Counted from the stretch's first letter, positions 45,101-55,738 are shown. The stretch is 64,000 nt of DNA from Homalodisca vitripennis (GCF_021130785.1 NC_060214.1:3933001-3997000); one strand, 5' to 3'. Numbers and translations are program-made. Notes: generated by a model not told the origin, from the letters alone.

Positions 45101-48100
45101 TAAAAACTATTTTGATCAACAACTGTATGCAATGTTATATTCATAATTTTACTTCTGATCAAGTGACATACCCTTGATGGCCTGTTGAATGTCTTGTTGG
45201 ACCTCGGCGGAGAAGCTACCGAGGTCTGAGTAGTTACCCATGATAGGCGAAGTCCTCAGAGTGTCTGTGGCACTGAGGCTCTTAGACCTCTTCAAGCTGG
45301 AGCCGGAGGGCTTGTGTGGTGCATGAACAGCCATGACAGTCTCCTGGAAGTGGACTGCTCGGGGCTGCATCTGGAACAGTTACGGAATGAAAAAAATATA
45401 CATTGTTATGAGGCCCCCATAAGAAAGGTATACTTCTGGCTGGTTTCTAACTTCTACGAGTTGAATAACTTCTACTGGTTCTAACTTCTCGTAGTTGAAT
45501 CTACACAGGGTACAGCAAAAACCGATGTGTCTGACTAACCCTGTAGATGTCCTGGAGCGGTATATCACTTAATGGAAATGTAGAGATGTTGGGATGGAAA
45601 GGTGGATCTACATCAACATCAACACTGCGTACCAACAACTCTACACCTACAACTGACCTGCTGGACGGTGTTGGGGACCACAGCAGCTGGCTGGGGCTGC
45701 ACGGCATGTAACACATTCCCACTGGACTTGGACATTTGCAAGGGATTCATCATCGGTGGTGCCGCCTTACCCTGATGCATCATGGGAGCTTTCCCACCAT
45801 ATCCTTGATGACCCATCATACCATATCCGTTCATCATCATGTTTGAAGTGGATCTGAAAATTTCCAAAATTCATATACCCAAAATATTTCACTTATAATG
45901 GAAAATGAAGATACAATAAGAGAATAATGTATAAAGTATTATTATCTTATTGAGTGTTGTAACCAATGGCGTAACTAGGACTTGGCTTTGTTGTGGGGGG
46001 GGGGGGGGAGGGAAGTGGTGGTATGAAACTGACTGAAGAGCACACTACACCAGAGGTTATAGAATAAATCTACATTTAAATCAATCCTATTCGCCCAATT
46101 CCAAGTAAAGATTAAACTGTTGTTTTTTAAACAAGTTGGATTGCTGTTATATCTATAATTTTAGAAGTAGTTTTAATGTGTAGAACTAATTTTACCACAT
46201 TACTTAAATTTATATTTTTTTATGACAGCATTGGTATAGATACTACTAGCATCATTATTTCAAAATAGAATTGAAAATACATTGTTGGTACCTACTCTCA
46301 TCTTCAAATTTTGGATGCTTGTTGTGCAAGTAAAACAAATAACTTGGCACTGATCTAATTAATTCAGCTGATAAGAAAATATAAATCCCATCTTCAACTT
46401 CACAACTCTCACTTAAATTTTGAAAATTTAAACTGCAAAATGTCATTTGCAGGCACTTTAAAAATTATTTTTCTATGGAGAAATTTCAAATAACCATAAT
46501 AATTTGAAATGTTCAAATACTTCTAAATACAATTTTTTATAATTAATTAGGTAATCTTAATTAATTGTTGACTGTAGTGCAATAGATCTTGGCAAACTTT
46601 AGTGACATTTGTTAATTTGTATGTTGTGGAGAACAGATTTGTAAATTAATATAACACTTGTTCCAGTTTATACAAAATAAATTCAAAATGTTTAAAATTT
46701 AAAACATTTATATTGTAATTAATTAATTTCTAATACGTAAACGTACTGTATTTTTACGCATAAAATAGGTCTAGTTTAGATAATTTTATTAGAAAACATG
46801 TTTATGTTATTTGCAGATTATTCGTACAATATGGCCTTCCGTGTTTGAATTGAATGAATTTGTTGTATTTTTATTATTATACTTTAATACAAAATCATTT
46901 AACTCCTGTATAAAGATTTTACAATTATTAGAAATTGCTGCTCTACACTATCTAAATGTTCTCAACTTGAATTAACAAAACAAAGAGGTACGACTACCAC
47001 ATATTTGTGTATTACCACAAATGCCATGATGATGTAGATGGTCACAACCCCTAAAACTCTGAATCCAAAAGGTTATCTGCTATCCTAGCTAAACAATTGT
47101 TACAATAATGAACTTTAAACAAAGCGATAGTTTACAATAAAAATGTTGTAGGACAACACTTCTTTTATTGAGAACACTTTTCTCCAAATCATAATTAATT
47201 GTGACCCAATTGCTTTTGACTATCATTGGTGACAATAAAGAAATATGATAAAGATATAAGCACCTATATTATTGTTTTTATTTAAATAATACAAAAATAT
47301 AAAACAATGCCTTTATTTAGCCAACATATGTAGTAGGAATATATATTTTTACACAGGAAATATTTCAACTTCCAATTGATTTTCAAATCAACTGTAGTCC
47401 TGCAAATTACAAATAAATACATATAAACTTAACCTAAAACATAAAGAAATTGTTTACAGTATAATAATGAGAAAAAACGAATAACAAATTACATTATTCC
47501 TACTTAATACATGTAATTTATTGCGAGTGTATCTCTCAACTTTTTTTTTAGTTTTCATAAGAACACTTTTGACTTGCAACGGGAGGTCATTGAACAATTT
47601 GGGGCCAGTGTGAAAAACCCTTCCTCCTTAAGTTTCACTTTGGGAAAATGGAGATTACGATTCTCCCAAATTATGCTCCCAAATTATGCGTTTTGAGAGC
47701 TCTACCCAGTATAAGAGCCTCTCACTTAAAAGTTCTATGGCTCTTTAAGAATAAGAGCTTTATGAATCATGCAAATTGTCAGCATTCTGCACACCATTTC
47801 CATGGACAGCATTTTAGCAGTCTCTTGAAAGGAAGATACATGGTTAAGCGTTTTAAATTAAAAATCAATCTTATCGCTGAGTTCTGAAGTATATTTATAT
47901 CCTCCCTTGAGAGGCTGTTTCCGTTTGGAGGATAGCAGTAGCAAACTCTGATATAAATAAAAATGTATAGTACATTCAGTTTCCTTCTAATAATTATTAT
48001 AAACATAAGTATTACATAAAGTATTTTTCTATATCATCGAGCATGTTGTCAAAATACAATAATTAAATAAACCATTAATATAAGCAGGACAGAGACAAGA

Positions 48101-49692
48101 TAAAACCCCAATAGATTAGATTAGGAGTCCAGAATATTGTAAAACTCCCAAGGCTCGAAATTGAAATTGACGATTAGGCCATTATGATAAAGTTATTGAT
48201 TATTAGTACCTCTGTCATTTAACTGCTGGTGATTACAGCTTTTAACAATATATGGTACATGATCACTAAAATTGTAACATTTACTGATTTACTCTTGCCC
48301 AGTGTGATAGCTTCAAACTATCTTTGACCTTTTTCTCCCACATCTCAGGTACTGACCAGGTTATTTGGGAGTTCCAGAAAAACAGCTGATAAAGTTTCCA
48401 GTCTCAGTATTGTCATGTGCTTGATGAGCAAAGCGAGTGCAATATTTCCATTTTTCTGAGATAAAATCATGTTGTTTAATTGGTAGATAATTGTTCCAAT
48501 AAATGAGCTCCAAAATATTTTTTTTCCCAATATTCTGAATATAGTGGCACTAAGGAAATTGGTCTCTAATTCTTTTAATCATCTCTGTTCCCTTGATATC
48601 AATGGAGAAAACCTTGGATAGTCCTAATATTGAATAGATAACTGTATGAGACAAATGTTAATCTTATTTTTAAGGACTAACAGGAAAAAGTTGCAGCCAT
48701 TTAAAATTTTCTCAACATAATCTGAAGGAAAAGAAGGATTTATGGTATTTAATATTTTCACTTAAAGTGTAAAATTCCGTTATATTTTACCCCTGACAAG
48801 GTGGTTTTGTGGCAGTTGGAGAATTGATACTTCTTTCTGCAATTGTTATAAAATATGAATAAAATCGATGTATTTAAATTTTGAAATAATTATATTCTGT
48901 AACTTATATTTAATTAATTGAGGTTCTGTATGGCTAAAACTTCAATTAAACGATAGGACGAGTACAAACTTACCAACTGGATAGATACTGTGAGTGCGAG
49001 GACGGGCAACCTGCACAACAATGTGAACCTAACCTAACTTTTCATTTGACGATCAGCTGACGCGTAAGCGCTCGAACAGCTGAGTAGGTCGGCCTTGGCA
49101 GTTTGTTTATGGCATTCTAGGCCACCCATATATTGCTCAATCCATCAGTGGATTCCGTTAAGTTAGACTACTACCTCACGTCAAAATTACTAGTGACAAC
49201 TTATTTTACGTATGACATAATATAGGGTACCATACGAAATGTGGAAATAACCTAGAAAATTAATCTTTTAAGATATCAATTACGCAATTTTTACATACGG
49301 ATCAATTAAAATGGAGTATTTATTACATAGCTTCAGTTATTTTGATTAATCAACCACCACGATCAACGAACATTCGGAACCAAAATCAAGTTACGATAGA
49401 TATGAATAAACATGTGAAAAATTATAAATCATAATATAAAAAATACAAACAAAACAGTTTTTTTTTAAATATTTTATTTACTTCAAGCCAGTGTTGATTA
49501 TGGCGATTTGTTGCATGGTTATTACCTACAATGTTGAACAAATGTTGATACAGTTAACTTCTTATAACTTGAGTCACTATCTCCAAACTTACCTGGAGGA
49601 ATGGATCTTGTTCATGGTGAACTCGGGGGCATGGACATTGAGCGACCTCTGAGTGGCGGCCATCCCGTTCTGAGCGCCTTCCAGGCGAACAC
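32945..49692 (-). CDS. PAM2- and MIF4G-domain protein, PAIP1-like
   Basis: Coding exons in transcript order: 49692-49593 (ATG at 49663), 45853-45658, 45370-45172, 43935-43817, 40516-40369, 38785-38660, 33166-32945. Junction phases agree except that exon 40516-40369 carries one extra base. From the ATG the product is about 359 aa. Residues 6-15 read [11 protein letters not shown], a match to the PAM2 motif (LNxxAxEF) that binds the MLLE domain of poly(A)-binding protein. Residues 25-140 are Met/Gln/Gly/Pro/Ser-rich. Residues 142-350 form a MIF4G-type helical repeat ([55 protein letters not shown]), ending YYYPGSR. This layout fits PAIP1-type translation regulators acting with PABP and eIF4 factors in the cytoplasm. 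MIF4GD (SLIP1) and CTIF share the fold but not PAM2, so PAIP1-like is preferred. Confidence 0.85.
33383..33575. repeat. 32 bp minisatellite, six copies
   Basis: Unit GCTGTTAGTTATTCATAAAC then AAATATGTTATA repeated about six times with one or two changes per copy. It lies in the last intron of the PAIP1-like gene, just upstream of the terminal exon in transcript direction. Confidence 0.9.
33791..37443 (-). mobile_element. CR1/jockey-like LINE, ORF1 to 3' tail, broken
   Basis: Reading leftward: ORF1-like protein 37443-36871 (Lys/Ser/Pro-rich, no clear domain), endonuclease 36779-36260 ([38 protein letters not shown]), reverse transcriptase about 35560-34500 ([81 protein letters not shown]), the usual C-terminal segment to 33896, then AATAAAG and a (TTCTA)n tail at 33791-33825. 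Frameshifts disrupt all parts. Lies in the last PAIP1-like intron, in the same orientation as the gene. Confidence 0.9.
36871..37443 (-). pseudogene. LINE ORF1-like frame, 190 codons
   Basis: Uninterrupted frame starting [18 protein letters not shown] and ending [14 protein letters not shown]. Rich in Lys, Ser, Thr, Pro and Gln; no zinc finger, PHD finger or coiled coil that I can recognise. Its position right before the endonuclease suggests the LINE's first protein, or its C-terminal part. It is the longest intact frame of this element. Confidence 0.5.
37775..38407. repeat. MITE with 50 bp TACAGGGTGTCCC inverted ends
   Basis: Left TACAGGGTGTCCCACGAGTA and right (inverse) TACAGGGTGTCCCACAAGTA continue as imperfect inverted repeats for about 50 bases. 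About 630 bp, bounded by TA, no coding capacity. Sits between the LINE and the PAIP1-like exon 38660-38785. Confidence 0.85.
38660..38785 (-). CDS. PAIP1-like MIF4G exon 3
   Basis: Acceptor TCTGTTACAG, donor GTAAGA, 126 bases. Encodes [20 protein letters not shown] then [20 protein letters not shown]. The phase-0 start proves that the preceding exon must end at MYVQ. An internally deleted mariner lies about 100 bases upstream in the adjoining intron. Confidence 0.87.
38891..39853 (-). mobile_element. Internally deleted mariner-superfamily element
   Basis: Ends CAAGGTTGTCCGTAAAGTAT and (inverse) CAAGGTCTGTCAGAAAAGTA are inverted repeats flanked by TA (38889-38890, 39854-39855). The minus strand carries a helix-turn-helix region ([38 protein letters not shown]) at 39470-39270, and the transposase C-terminus ([20 protein letters not shown] then [13 protein letters not shown]) near 39080-38960. 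The catalytic DDE/D core between them is missing. Frameshifts occur too. Confidence 0.85.
39860..40368. other. PAIP1-like intron sequence
   Basis: AT-rich, noncoding, no recognised element. Only the splice donor of the exon at 40369 (GTAAGTAT on the minus strand) is notable. Confidence 0.35.
40369..40516 (-). CDS. PAIP1-like MIF4G exon 2, contains a +1 frameshift
   Basis: Acceptor TTGTTACAG and donor CAA-GTAAGT. The first half reads [20 protein letters not shown] then ERDKV; the second half reads [20 protein letters not shown] in another frame. Both halves match MIF4G repeats, and neither frame is sensible across the whole exon. The length is 148, while 147 would join flanking exons in phase, so one base is extra near 40440. 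Either the allele is broken or the assembly has an error. Confidence 0.78.
40517..41511. other. PAIP1-like intron, possible transposon end
   Basis: Mostly unassigned. At 40603 TTAATCCTCGAGGGATG resembles the CCCTCGA end of the TTAA elements at 19.4 and 57.3 kb. It is followed by an acidic plus-strand frame ([17 protein letters not shown], about 40641-40770) like a piggyBac N-terminus. No right end was found, so this is only a lead. Confidence 0.3.
41512..41885 (+). repeat. Dispersed 370 bp repeat with (ATT)n tail, copy B
   Basis: Second copy of the 12381-12756 repeat, same strand and same 5' start, with scattered substitutions and a few indels. Lies in the PAIP1-like intron between exons 43817 and 40516, antisense to that gene. 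The coincident 5' ends argue for a unit of fixed length rather than random 5' truncation. Confidence 0.75.
41886..42840. other. PAIP1-like intron sequence
   Basis: AT-rich noncoding DNA; no exon, RNA gene or recognised element seen. Confidence 0.35.
42860..43620 (-). pseudogene. 3' end of a CR1/jockey-like LINE
   Basis: Minus strand: [20 protein letters not shown] then [17 protein letters not shown] at about 43370-43240, and [16 protein letters not shown] at about 43095-43045, the conserved tail of these ORFs. The downstream 3' UTR has GAAGAAGAGATCAGATTGTA then GATCTCGAAACGTAGTG at 42915-42955. Stops and frameshifts are present. Confidence 0.68.
43817..43935 (-). CDS. PAIP1-like MIF4G exon 1
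   Basis: Acceptor TTTGTTTGTAG, donor GTAAGTG. Encodes [20 protein letters not shown] then [20 protein letters not shown]. These two amphipathic helices match the second repeat of MIF4GD and PAIP1 proteins (V..L..LIV, followed by A.KIC..II). Confidence 0.88.
44755..45075. repeat. MITE, second copy of the 21.2 kb family
   Basis: Shares CCTTATTTTTTATCAAAGCC, a CTCATTTTA-ACATATA segment and the inverted ends (AAATGACCTTGATG / TCTCACGGTTATTTTACTA) with 21172-21530. Lies in the PAIP1-like intron between 45172 and 43935. Confidence 0.55.
45172..45370 (-). CDS. PAIP1-like exon, Ser-rich linker to MIF4G start
   Basis: Starts [20 protein letters not shown], then a basic/Ser stretch [19 protein letters not shown] that could be a kinase target (inference), and reaches the first MIF4G helix [15 protein letters not shown]. 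Donor is GTATGT. One base overhang joins in phase to 43935. Confidence 0.85.
45658..45853 (-). CDS. PAIP1-like low-complexity linker exon
   Basis: Acceptor AATTTTCAG and donor GTCAGT. Encodes [20 protein letters not shown], then [19 protein letters not shown], and a Gln/Pro/Val-rich end (VVPNTVQQ). The composition suggests a disordered linker between PAM2 and MIF4G. Phase 2 in, phase 0 out. Confidence 0.82.
45860..47265. other. First PAIP1-like intron, left part
   Basis: AT-rich noncoding DNA. The G13 run at 45996-46008 follows CCAATGGCGTAACTAGG, a phrase resembling one end of hAT-like nonautonomous repeats (compare 17583 and 50645). The other end was not found. Confidence 0.4.
47270..48770 (-). 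pseudogene. LINE remnant: reverse transcriptase pieces and 3' end
   Basis: Minus strand: [20 protein letters not shown] near 48720-48650, [13 protein letters not shown] near 48490 (finger/palm region before a missing YADD), then after a gap [20 protein letters not shown] at about 47935-47870 and [19 protein letters not shown] near 47600-47540. These fit one CR1/jockey-like element with an internal deletion and multiple frameshifts. The 3' border is uncertain. Confidence 0.6.
48771..49592. other. PAIP1-like intron between its first two exons, 5' part
   Basis: Noncoding. A GC-richer patch at 49015-49110 (ATCAGCTGACGCGTAAGCGC, CTCGAACAGCTGAG) stands out but has no frame or match that I recognise. 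Confidence 0.35.
49593..49692 (-). CDS. PAIP1-like exon with ATG and PAM2 motif
   Basis: Acceptor TTGCCGTAG precedes 49692 and the donor is CAG then GTAAGT. The ATG at 49663 has G at -3 and G at +4. The PAM2 core SLNVHAPEF follows within 15 residues. The frame stays open upstream of the ATG to the acceptor (VRLEGAQNG), so a further coding exon upstream is possible. A 49 bp minisatellite begins immediately 5' of the acceptor. Confidence 0.82.
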
Positions 49693-49696
49693 CTAC

Positions 49697-50098
49697 GGCA
49701 AGCAGTCAGAGGTATCAGGGGTGTAGAGCAGAGGTAGCGTCACTTATCGGGCAGTCGGAGGTATCAGGGGTGGAGAGCAGAGGTAGAGTCACTTAGGCAG
49801 TCAGGGGTATCAGGGATGTAGAGCACAGGTAGCGTCACTTATCAGGAAGTCAGAGGTAGCAGGGGTGTAGAGCAGAGGTAGAGTCACTTATCAGGCAGTC
49901 AGAGGTAGCAGGGGTGTAGAGCAGAGATAGCGTCACTTATCAGGCAGTCAGAGGTATCAGGGTGGAGAGCAGAGGTAGCGTTACTTATCAGGCAGTCAGA
50001 TGTATCAGGGATGTAGAGCACAGGTTAGGTTAGCACTTATCAGGCAGTCAGAGATAGCAGGGGTGTAGAGCAGAGGTAGCATCACTTATCAAGCAGTC
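49697..50098. repeat. 49 bp minisatellite, eight copies
   Basis: Unit CAGTCAGAGGTATCAGGGGT, GTAGAGCAGAGGTAGCGTCA, CTTATCAGG repeated eight times with small changes and two length variants. It abuts the splice acceptor of the PAM2 exon of the PAIP1-like gene (ending at 49692). G-rich on the plus strand and more GC-rich than its surroundings. Confidence 0.95.
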
Positions 50099-50644
50099 AT
50101 ACACGAACAGAGATAATCTCGCCCACCAGTGCCGCTGCTCGCCGAGACACAACTGGTTGTCTGAGGCGATCAACCAGAACAGGAACCACCTGTACAGCCT
50201 CCTCGACCAGTGACCGACGTACGCCGCGCAATAATTATTGCCTTTCCCGACCACTTTCTGTTTCAGAGAGGAACACTCAATGATCCGTGGAGGATTTCTA
50301 AAGTTTCCTCTGCAGCATGCGTGCTGTATTCTGGGGTCCCTGTGTCTAATCTGTGAGTAGTGTATTAAATTGTGTACTTACGTCGCATGGAGGAATTTAA
50401 GAGATATTATTGATTTTTCAAGGTTAGAAAATGATTTATAGGACAGCGCAAGCCTTCCTTTGCCACCCCAACTGAATTACAGTCATATATTTAGGCCCAA
50501 TCGGGTGGTGGTTGATTTGAGAATTGCAATTTGTCTGGTTATGACCAACTAAATAACCTTATAATTATTACCTACGTTATAGCGTTGGATTTGAGCCTTA
50601 AAAATATAAGACCACATATATTCTATACAAAAACAGACCTTGGT

Positions 50645-50883
50645 CAGTGGTGGATTTAAAAGGGGGAAGGTATAGAAGTCATGGCCCTTCCCCAAGTATT
50701 TTCGAATATACATATTCTTTTTTTTTTCCGTAAACCAGTAAACGTTATTCTATAAAAAGGGTTAAAATTGTATTTAAGATGGGTTTTGGTTTTTTTTTTT
50801 AATTTTTAAGCAAAGGACCACCGTAGAATCCTACACTCCCAGACCCCTCCCCAGACTTAATGGAAAATCCGCCACTGATTATG
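50645..50883. repeat. Short hAT-like MITE
   Basis: CAGTGGTGGATTTAAAAGG at left is inverted at right as GGAAAATCCGCCACTG. About 238 bp; the flanks CCTTGGT and ATTATGGT are weakly alike. The CAGTGGCG start is typical of hAT-type nonautonomous repeats. Noncoding. Confidence 0.6.
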
Positions 50884-51589
50884 GTAACTCTAATCTAAAC
50901 ATGTTCCAATTTATAACTTAGCAATGATCGTAAGTACAAACAGAATAAAGCCTATAGGGGGATTATTATTAATTTATACCCAGTAATATGATATAGAGAT
51001 AAGATTACTGGTAGAAGAGATTCAATAGAATCAAAGTTCAATCTCCATAATCTTTTGAATGTTAACAGCGATCACGTCAGTGAATTTCAAATTTTTGTCA
51101 ATGGTTAATTCTAGTGACGCTAATTTGTTGTAAGGGAAGAGCTAGAACCACAAAAACCACCTCTTCCTTAGCTAGTTAATAACTTATCTTTATTTAGTTA
51201 TTAGCTATTACTACAAGCTCTCCATAAACCTACACACTTTGGCAATTCATCCACACTCTACAGTATTTAATTGTTCGCTGGGCATCGGGGCCAAGCAAAT
51301 GGAATGCAGCGACCGCATAAACAATTACCAGTTACCTAAACTTTACGCTATGCTTGCAAACGCCTCTATCCATAAATCTGCAATTTATATTCTGCTTCGG
51401 GGTTCCTGACTCCTCAAACTACTATTAAATTAATAAAATTATCTAGAAACAGTAAAATTGATTCAATTGAAGTTTCTCCCAAAAAGGTAAGGGACATCGT
51501 CATTTTGATTTCGAGGATCTTTCAACCTCTTATGTCAACAGATCAACCTGTGGAAAACGTAGTATAAACCACAGACAAGTGTTTCTAGA

Positions 51590-51805
51590 TAAGTCCAGGA
51601 ATCTCAACATAAGTGATAAGAGGAAAGCATAGTTCTGATAAAGAAAGGGGCAACCTGTATCTAGTATCTTCCGGTAGAAGACAAGGCGAATCTACTAGAC
51701 CGCATTTCAGGAATATCAAGGTAAGTGATAAGAGGAGTGCAGAGTTCTGATAACGAAAGCAACAGTCTGTATCTTGTATCTTCCGGCAGAAGACCAAGCT
51801 TTCAC
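51590..51805. repeat. Tandem duplication, about 115 bp unit
   Basis: CAGGAATCTCAACATAAGTG / CAGGAATATCAAGGTAAGTG, GATAAGAGGA, AGTTCTGATAA-GAAAG and GTATCTTCCGG-AGAAGAC occur twice about 115 bases apart. A minus-strand frame crosses both copies but shows no family features. Function unknown. Confidence 0.8.
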
Positions 51806-52360
51806 CTGGAAAGTTCTGCGCCGAGCTCAAGGTTGCGCCGTGATTGAGAAAGAATTCGCTTTCAGCCAACGAAAATAACTTTCATTCCGCACGAGGACTA
51901 AAAATTATTTTCCTTTATGGAATCATAAGCTCCACGTACTTTACAGCAGGATTATAATTACAAAGAGCTAATTAATATCGGTTAAGATTTCCCTCAGAAT
52001 TGAACTTTGTCATTCTAGCAGTCTAAAAAATTAAAAACTAAATACACATAACCATTCCAGTATCATTCAGTTACCACACTTTTTCATGGAACCAAATCAT
52101 AATAAATAAATCTCCTTTGTGTATAAAAGTTTAACCAATAATGCTAACTATAACACTTTATCTATCACAACGTATTCCAGTAAAAGATTAGGTACATACC
52201 TTTATTAGATTGTACATTTAACTGTAAATATGAAAACAATTGGCAATGTACAGCTTATGTAGGCAATACATATATTTTCTTTCTACTAGATTGGACGGTG
52301 GGACATACATTTGCACCAAATATATTTGTTAGAAATTCCATGCAATTCCTATTCTGCACC

Positions 52361-52371
52361 CCCCCCCCCCC
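52361..52371. repeat. C homopolymer run
   Basis: About ten or eleven consecutive C bases. A place where length errors are likely; no function inferred. Confidence 0.8.
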
Positions 52372-53175
52372 TTATTATTAATTGTTATTGTAAATAATGT
52401 TTTTAAAAACTCGAATTGTTCTAAATAGCAAACATTTAAAATGGAACAAGATGATTCCGAATAGAAAAAAATCGTAATTTATAATATAACAGAACACTTC
52501 TTCCATGAATATTTTTATATGGATCAAAAAAGCGCAAGGGTAAGTTTACAGCTGCAAGAAATAGACTTTTCCAATATTTGGGAGACTGTCAACTTCATAT
52601 GTGGTTTACGAACATTCGACTCTAATACGTGTTACAAATTAGTTAAAACACAATGTTCTTCTCTGGGTAATTTAAAATGGAAAATTACAGACCATATCCA
52701 ATTAAACATCTTTCTATAGACCTTTAAACAACACTCGTTCAAGGAAACACATAACTGTGTCTATTTTAAATGTGTAATGGTTAAACAAATATCTCAGTGT
52801 GGCCCACACGTACCTGGTACAGTGTCAATAGGTTATATTCGTCTGACTCAATACAGGCATTCGACCAAACCCATCATATTACTGCACCTATGTTCCAAAC
52901 GAGGTTCATGTTGTTTTGGAACACGCTGAGAAAGACGCGAAGTCAGAAGGTGCATACAAATATTATAGTCTCAGGTCGAATTAAGGAATAATTTCTATAC
53001 TTGTACACGAGTATAGCAGCGAAATTAGGACCATATGAATCTTTTTCTTACATTTAACCCCAAGAAAGAAACGAACGACAAAACACATAACTCCAGTCAA
53101 AAAAATCAATCAACTTAAATCTGGCTACTGCTTTTAAATAACTCAAACTAAATATTACTTTGTACAATAACATAT

Positions 53176-53201
53176 ATTACACACACACACCACACACACA
53201 A
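53176..53201. repeat. (AC)n microsatellite
   Basis: An ACACACACAC tract interrupted once by CC. Noncoding intergenic or intronic. Confidence 0.85.
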
Positions 53202-53989
53202 ATTTAACCCATTAACTCAGCCATTCATTACGCCCATTACGCCCGCTTAAACACCCATATCGGTCTCGGCAGCCGCGGTCATCCTATCTAAAAAGAGATT
53301 TTTCAAAGGTGAACTAAACCGTAGCCGGCTTTCCAGTCCTTTCCAGCGTGGTAGGAAGCATAATGAAAATACGAATGCGCTAGGAGTCTTTTTTTAAATC
53401 AACACAGATTCTATATGAATACTGTTTAAAAAATTAAACAACACCAAATTGTAGATATCATTCTCCCAAAAGGAGTAACATATTTTTAATTCTTAAAAAT
53501 ATATAATTAATATTTTTTCGTTAATATTTTATACATAGCTGACAAATTTAACTCGTATTTTTCAAAATAAAAATTATATCAATCCCTCAGCTCATACATC
53601 ACATACTTACTGTAAACATTGGAAATCTTGATCATCAGCAGTTTTCAATTATTATGCCTGATTATAAAATAGCCCGAAATGACTAATTCAGATGTCTATA
53701 ATTCTTTGTGAAGTGATACAACAATTTTTTCTTATTGCTCTCAAGAACGATACCTTGAAAGATTATGACAGTAAAATGTAAAACAAAATACTCAACCCAA
53801 AATCGATTACACCACCTTAACCCTACCTGGAAGGGAATGCCAAAATCTGTATGCGGTAGCAATGATGGATGTATTAAACATTGCTGTGTCACAATAAATT
53901 TTGATCGTTGACAAAAATTGTGGAAACCCACTTATAATAAAATGCCATTCAAAATCCGAATTCTTCTCAAATCATTGAATTTCAAGTTT

Positions 53990-54250
53990 GACAGCTTGAC
54001 GACTGGGAAAAGAAATCGGAGACACGATGCGACGGGTGAGAGCCGAGTCTGCTACCTAACAGTCGCGAAAAGAGTGCAGGAGTGTCCCCCAGTTAATTAT
54101 TAGTAAACACCGACGCACGCCGCTGACTAGGTCACCGGGCTGTTGACCCCTCCATTCCGCCAACACCTTGCGCGGCCACCGCTGAAACGGCGAGAGGAGA
54201 TTCCAGACTACCTTGGTAGTTCCTGCTACACGCTGCTTAGTTACTGTAGC
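53990..54250 (-). promoter_or_regulatory. GC-rich patch, possible promoter or 5' UTR
   Basis: Local GC content is well above the surroundings, with CGATGCGACGGG, CGACGCACGCCG and GCGCGGCCACCG. No open frame with splice sites was found. By position it could be the transcription start of the PAIP1-like gene, which would use a noncoding first exon here. Inference only. Confidence 0.3.
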
Positions 54251-54564
54251 AACTTTGGGTCCGAACTCAGCCTACCTCATGCCACATCACATGCGTAACA
54301 GGCGTCACTCCAGTTCAATGCAGAATTTCAATTCTTTAACCCATTTCATTTCTGAACTATTTTTTTTTATAATTAACCAAAACAGCGGAATATCGAAGGT
54401 CCCGACATAACATTCTTTACTGAGTTACATACAACTCTGCTGCCCCGTAACATTTTATCCCTACATCCATACAGGTCATCCTTGTACAAAGAGGAACCCA
54501 TTACCAAGGTTCTACTGTCAAGGACCTTTCTATAGAGTTCTCAAACAGACGACACGATTTTTAA

Positions 54565-55734
54565 AAGTCGTCCAACGCTAGAACAGGCAATCGACATTAT
54601 AATGTCGATATAACTACCACCACGATTTATATACCATTTCAAACAGAGAAAATTGCTGACTTCAATGGTGAAATTTGTTTTGCTACTTTGGCAACAGTGA
54701 TGTCACAGTGACGTCATAGAACTTGCCTTAAAGATCGCCTTCATTTAGTTATTTTTAAAATTGATGATATATCATGGATATGGTTTATAGCTATGTTTGT
54801 GGCTATACTATGCTAAACTTTGCTATATTTTGGTATTTTTGCCTGTTACAATTTATTGGCCTAATTATTAGTTTAAAAAAAGAAAGAAAAACCTAAAAGT
54901 ATGTAACCTATATTTTACATTTTATTACTCTAAATACATAAATTACAAATAAAATAAGTAGAAAACTTTTTTTGTATGTGTTATTTACTGCTATTGTAAA
55001 TACGTTATGTCATAGTATTATTTATTTTTAAGCACTGGCAATATTTTTTGTAATATTCAGTTTATTATTTTGGGGGAAATAAATCATTTATTATTATTGT
55101 ATTTTTTATTATTAATATTTGGTGTAAACATTAATTTATTTTATTAATTTTGAAAATAATCGAATCCACAGTAACAAATTTAGGTACGTTTCACCACTTT
55201 TCAAAAACTTTGAAATTAGTTATTAATTGATTTATAGTGTTAATGAATTATTTATTATTTGTTTCGTAGTGCATATTTTTGTCTAGTTTGGTATATTTTG
55301 GAAAAATGTAGTATAAGAATTGTATTTGTTGTATATTTTGAAAATATTTGTACCCACCATACAAAATTTGTCCTTTCGAGTACTAATTATTGTGGGTTTT
55401 ACAATAATTTTTATCATTTTTCTTCACGAGAACCTGGATACTATTATTTATTTTCTGAATCTAGATAAAATAAAGACTAAATGATCTATTTAAGATTCTA
55501 ATATTTGTAACATTATCACACTTTACCTGGGGCAGTCCCACCACTTAATAACATTGTGTAGTATATTCTTGTATGGTTTATGTAAAATTTGTATAGGTAC
55601 CATGATTTTCTTCACACTTTCCTGAATAATACTGTATTACAAATAGCATTTATAGATTAATAGTAAAAATACATTTTTTACAACATATTGACAGTACGGG
55701 TACAAAACACTCAAAATGACTGCCAGTTCGAGGG
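54565..55734. mobile_element. TTAA-type piggyBac-like MITE, copy 1
   Basis: Right end ACTGCCAGTTCGAGGG is followed by TTAA at 55735-55738. The left end near 54565-54590 (CGCTAGAACAGGCAATCGAC) is decayed but follows a TTAA at 54561. The interior phrase ACCATTTCAAACAGA, then AATTGC and TCAATGGTG, matches 57410-57450. No transposase. Confidence 0.65.
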
Positions 55735-55738
55735 TTAA

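Noticed and set aside
48345..48530. Possible host exon on the minus strand
   Set aside because: The YQLNN-ILSQK context and neighbouring pieces fit a decayed LINE reverse transcriptase better than a host gene.
49697..50098. Repeat-spacer array
   Set aside because: Units are head-to-tail with no spacers; minisatellite.
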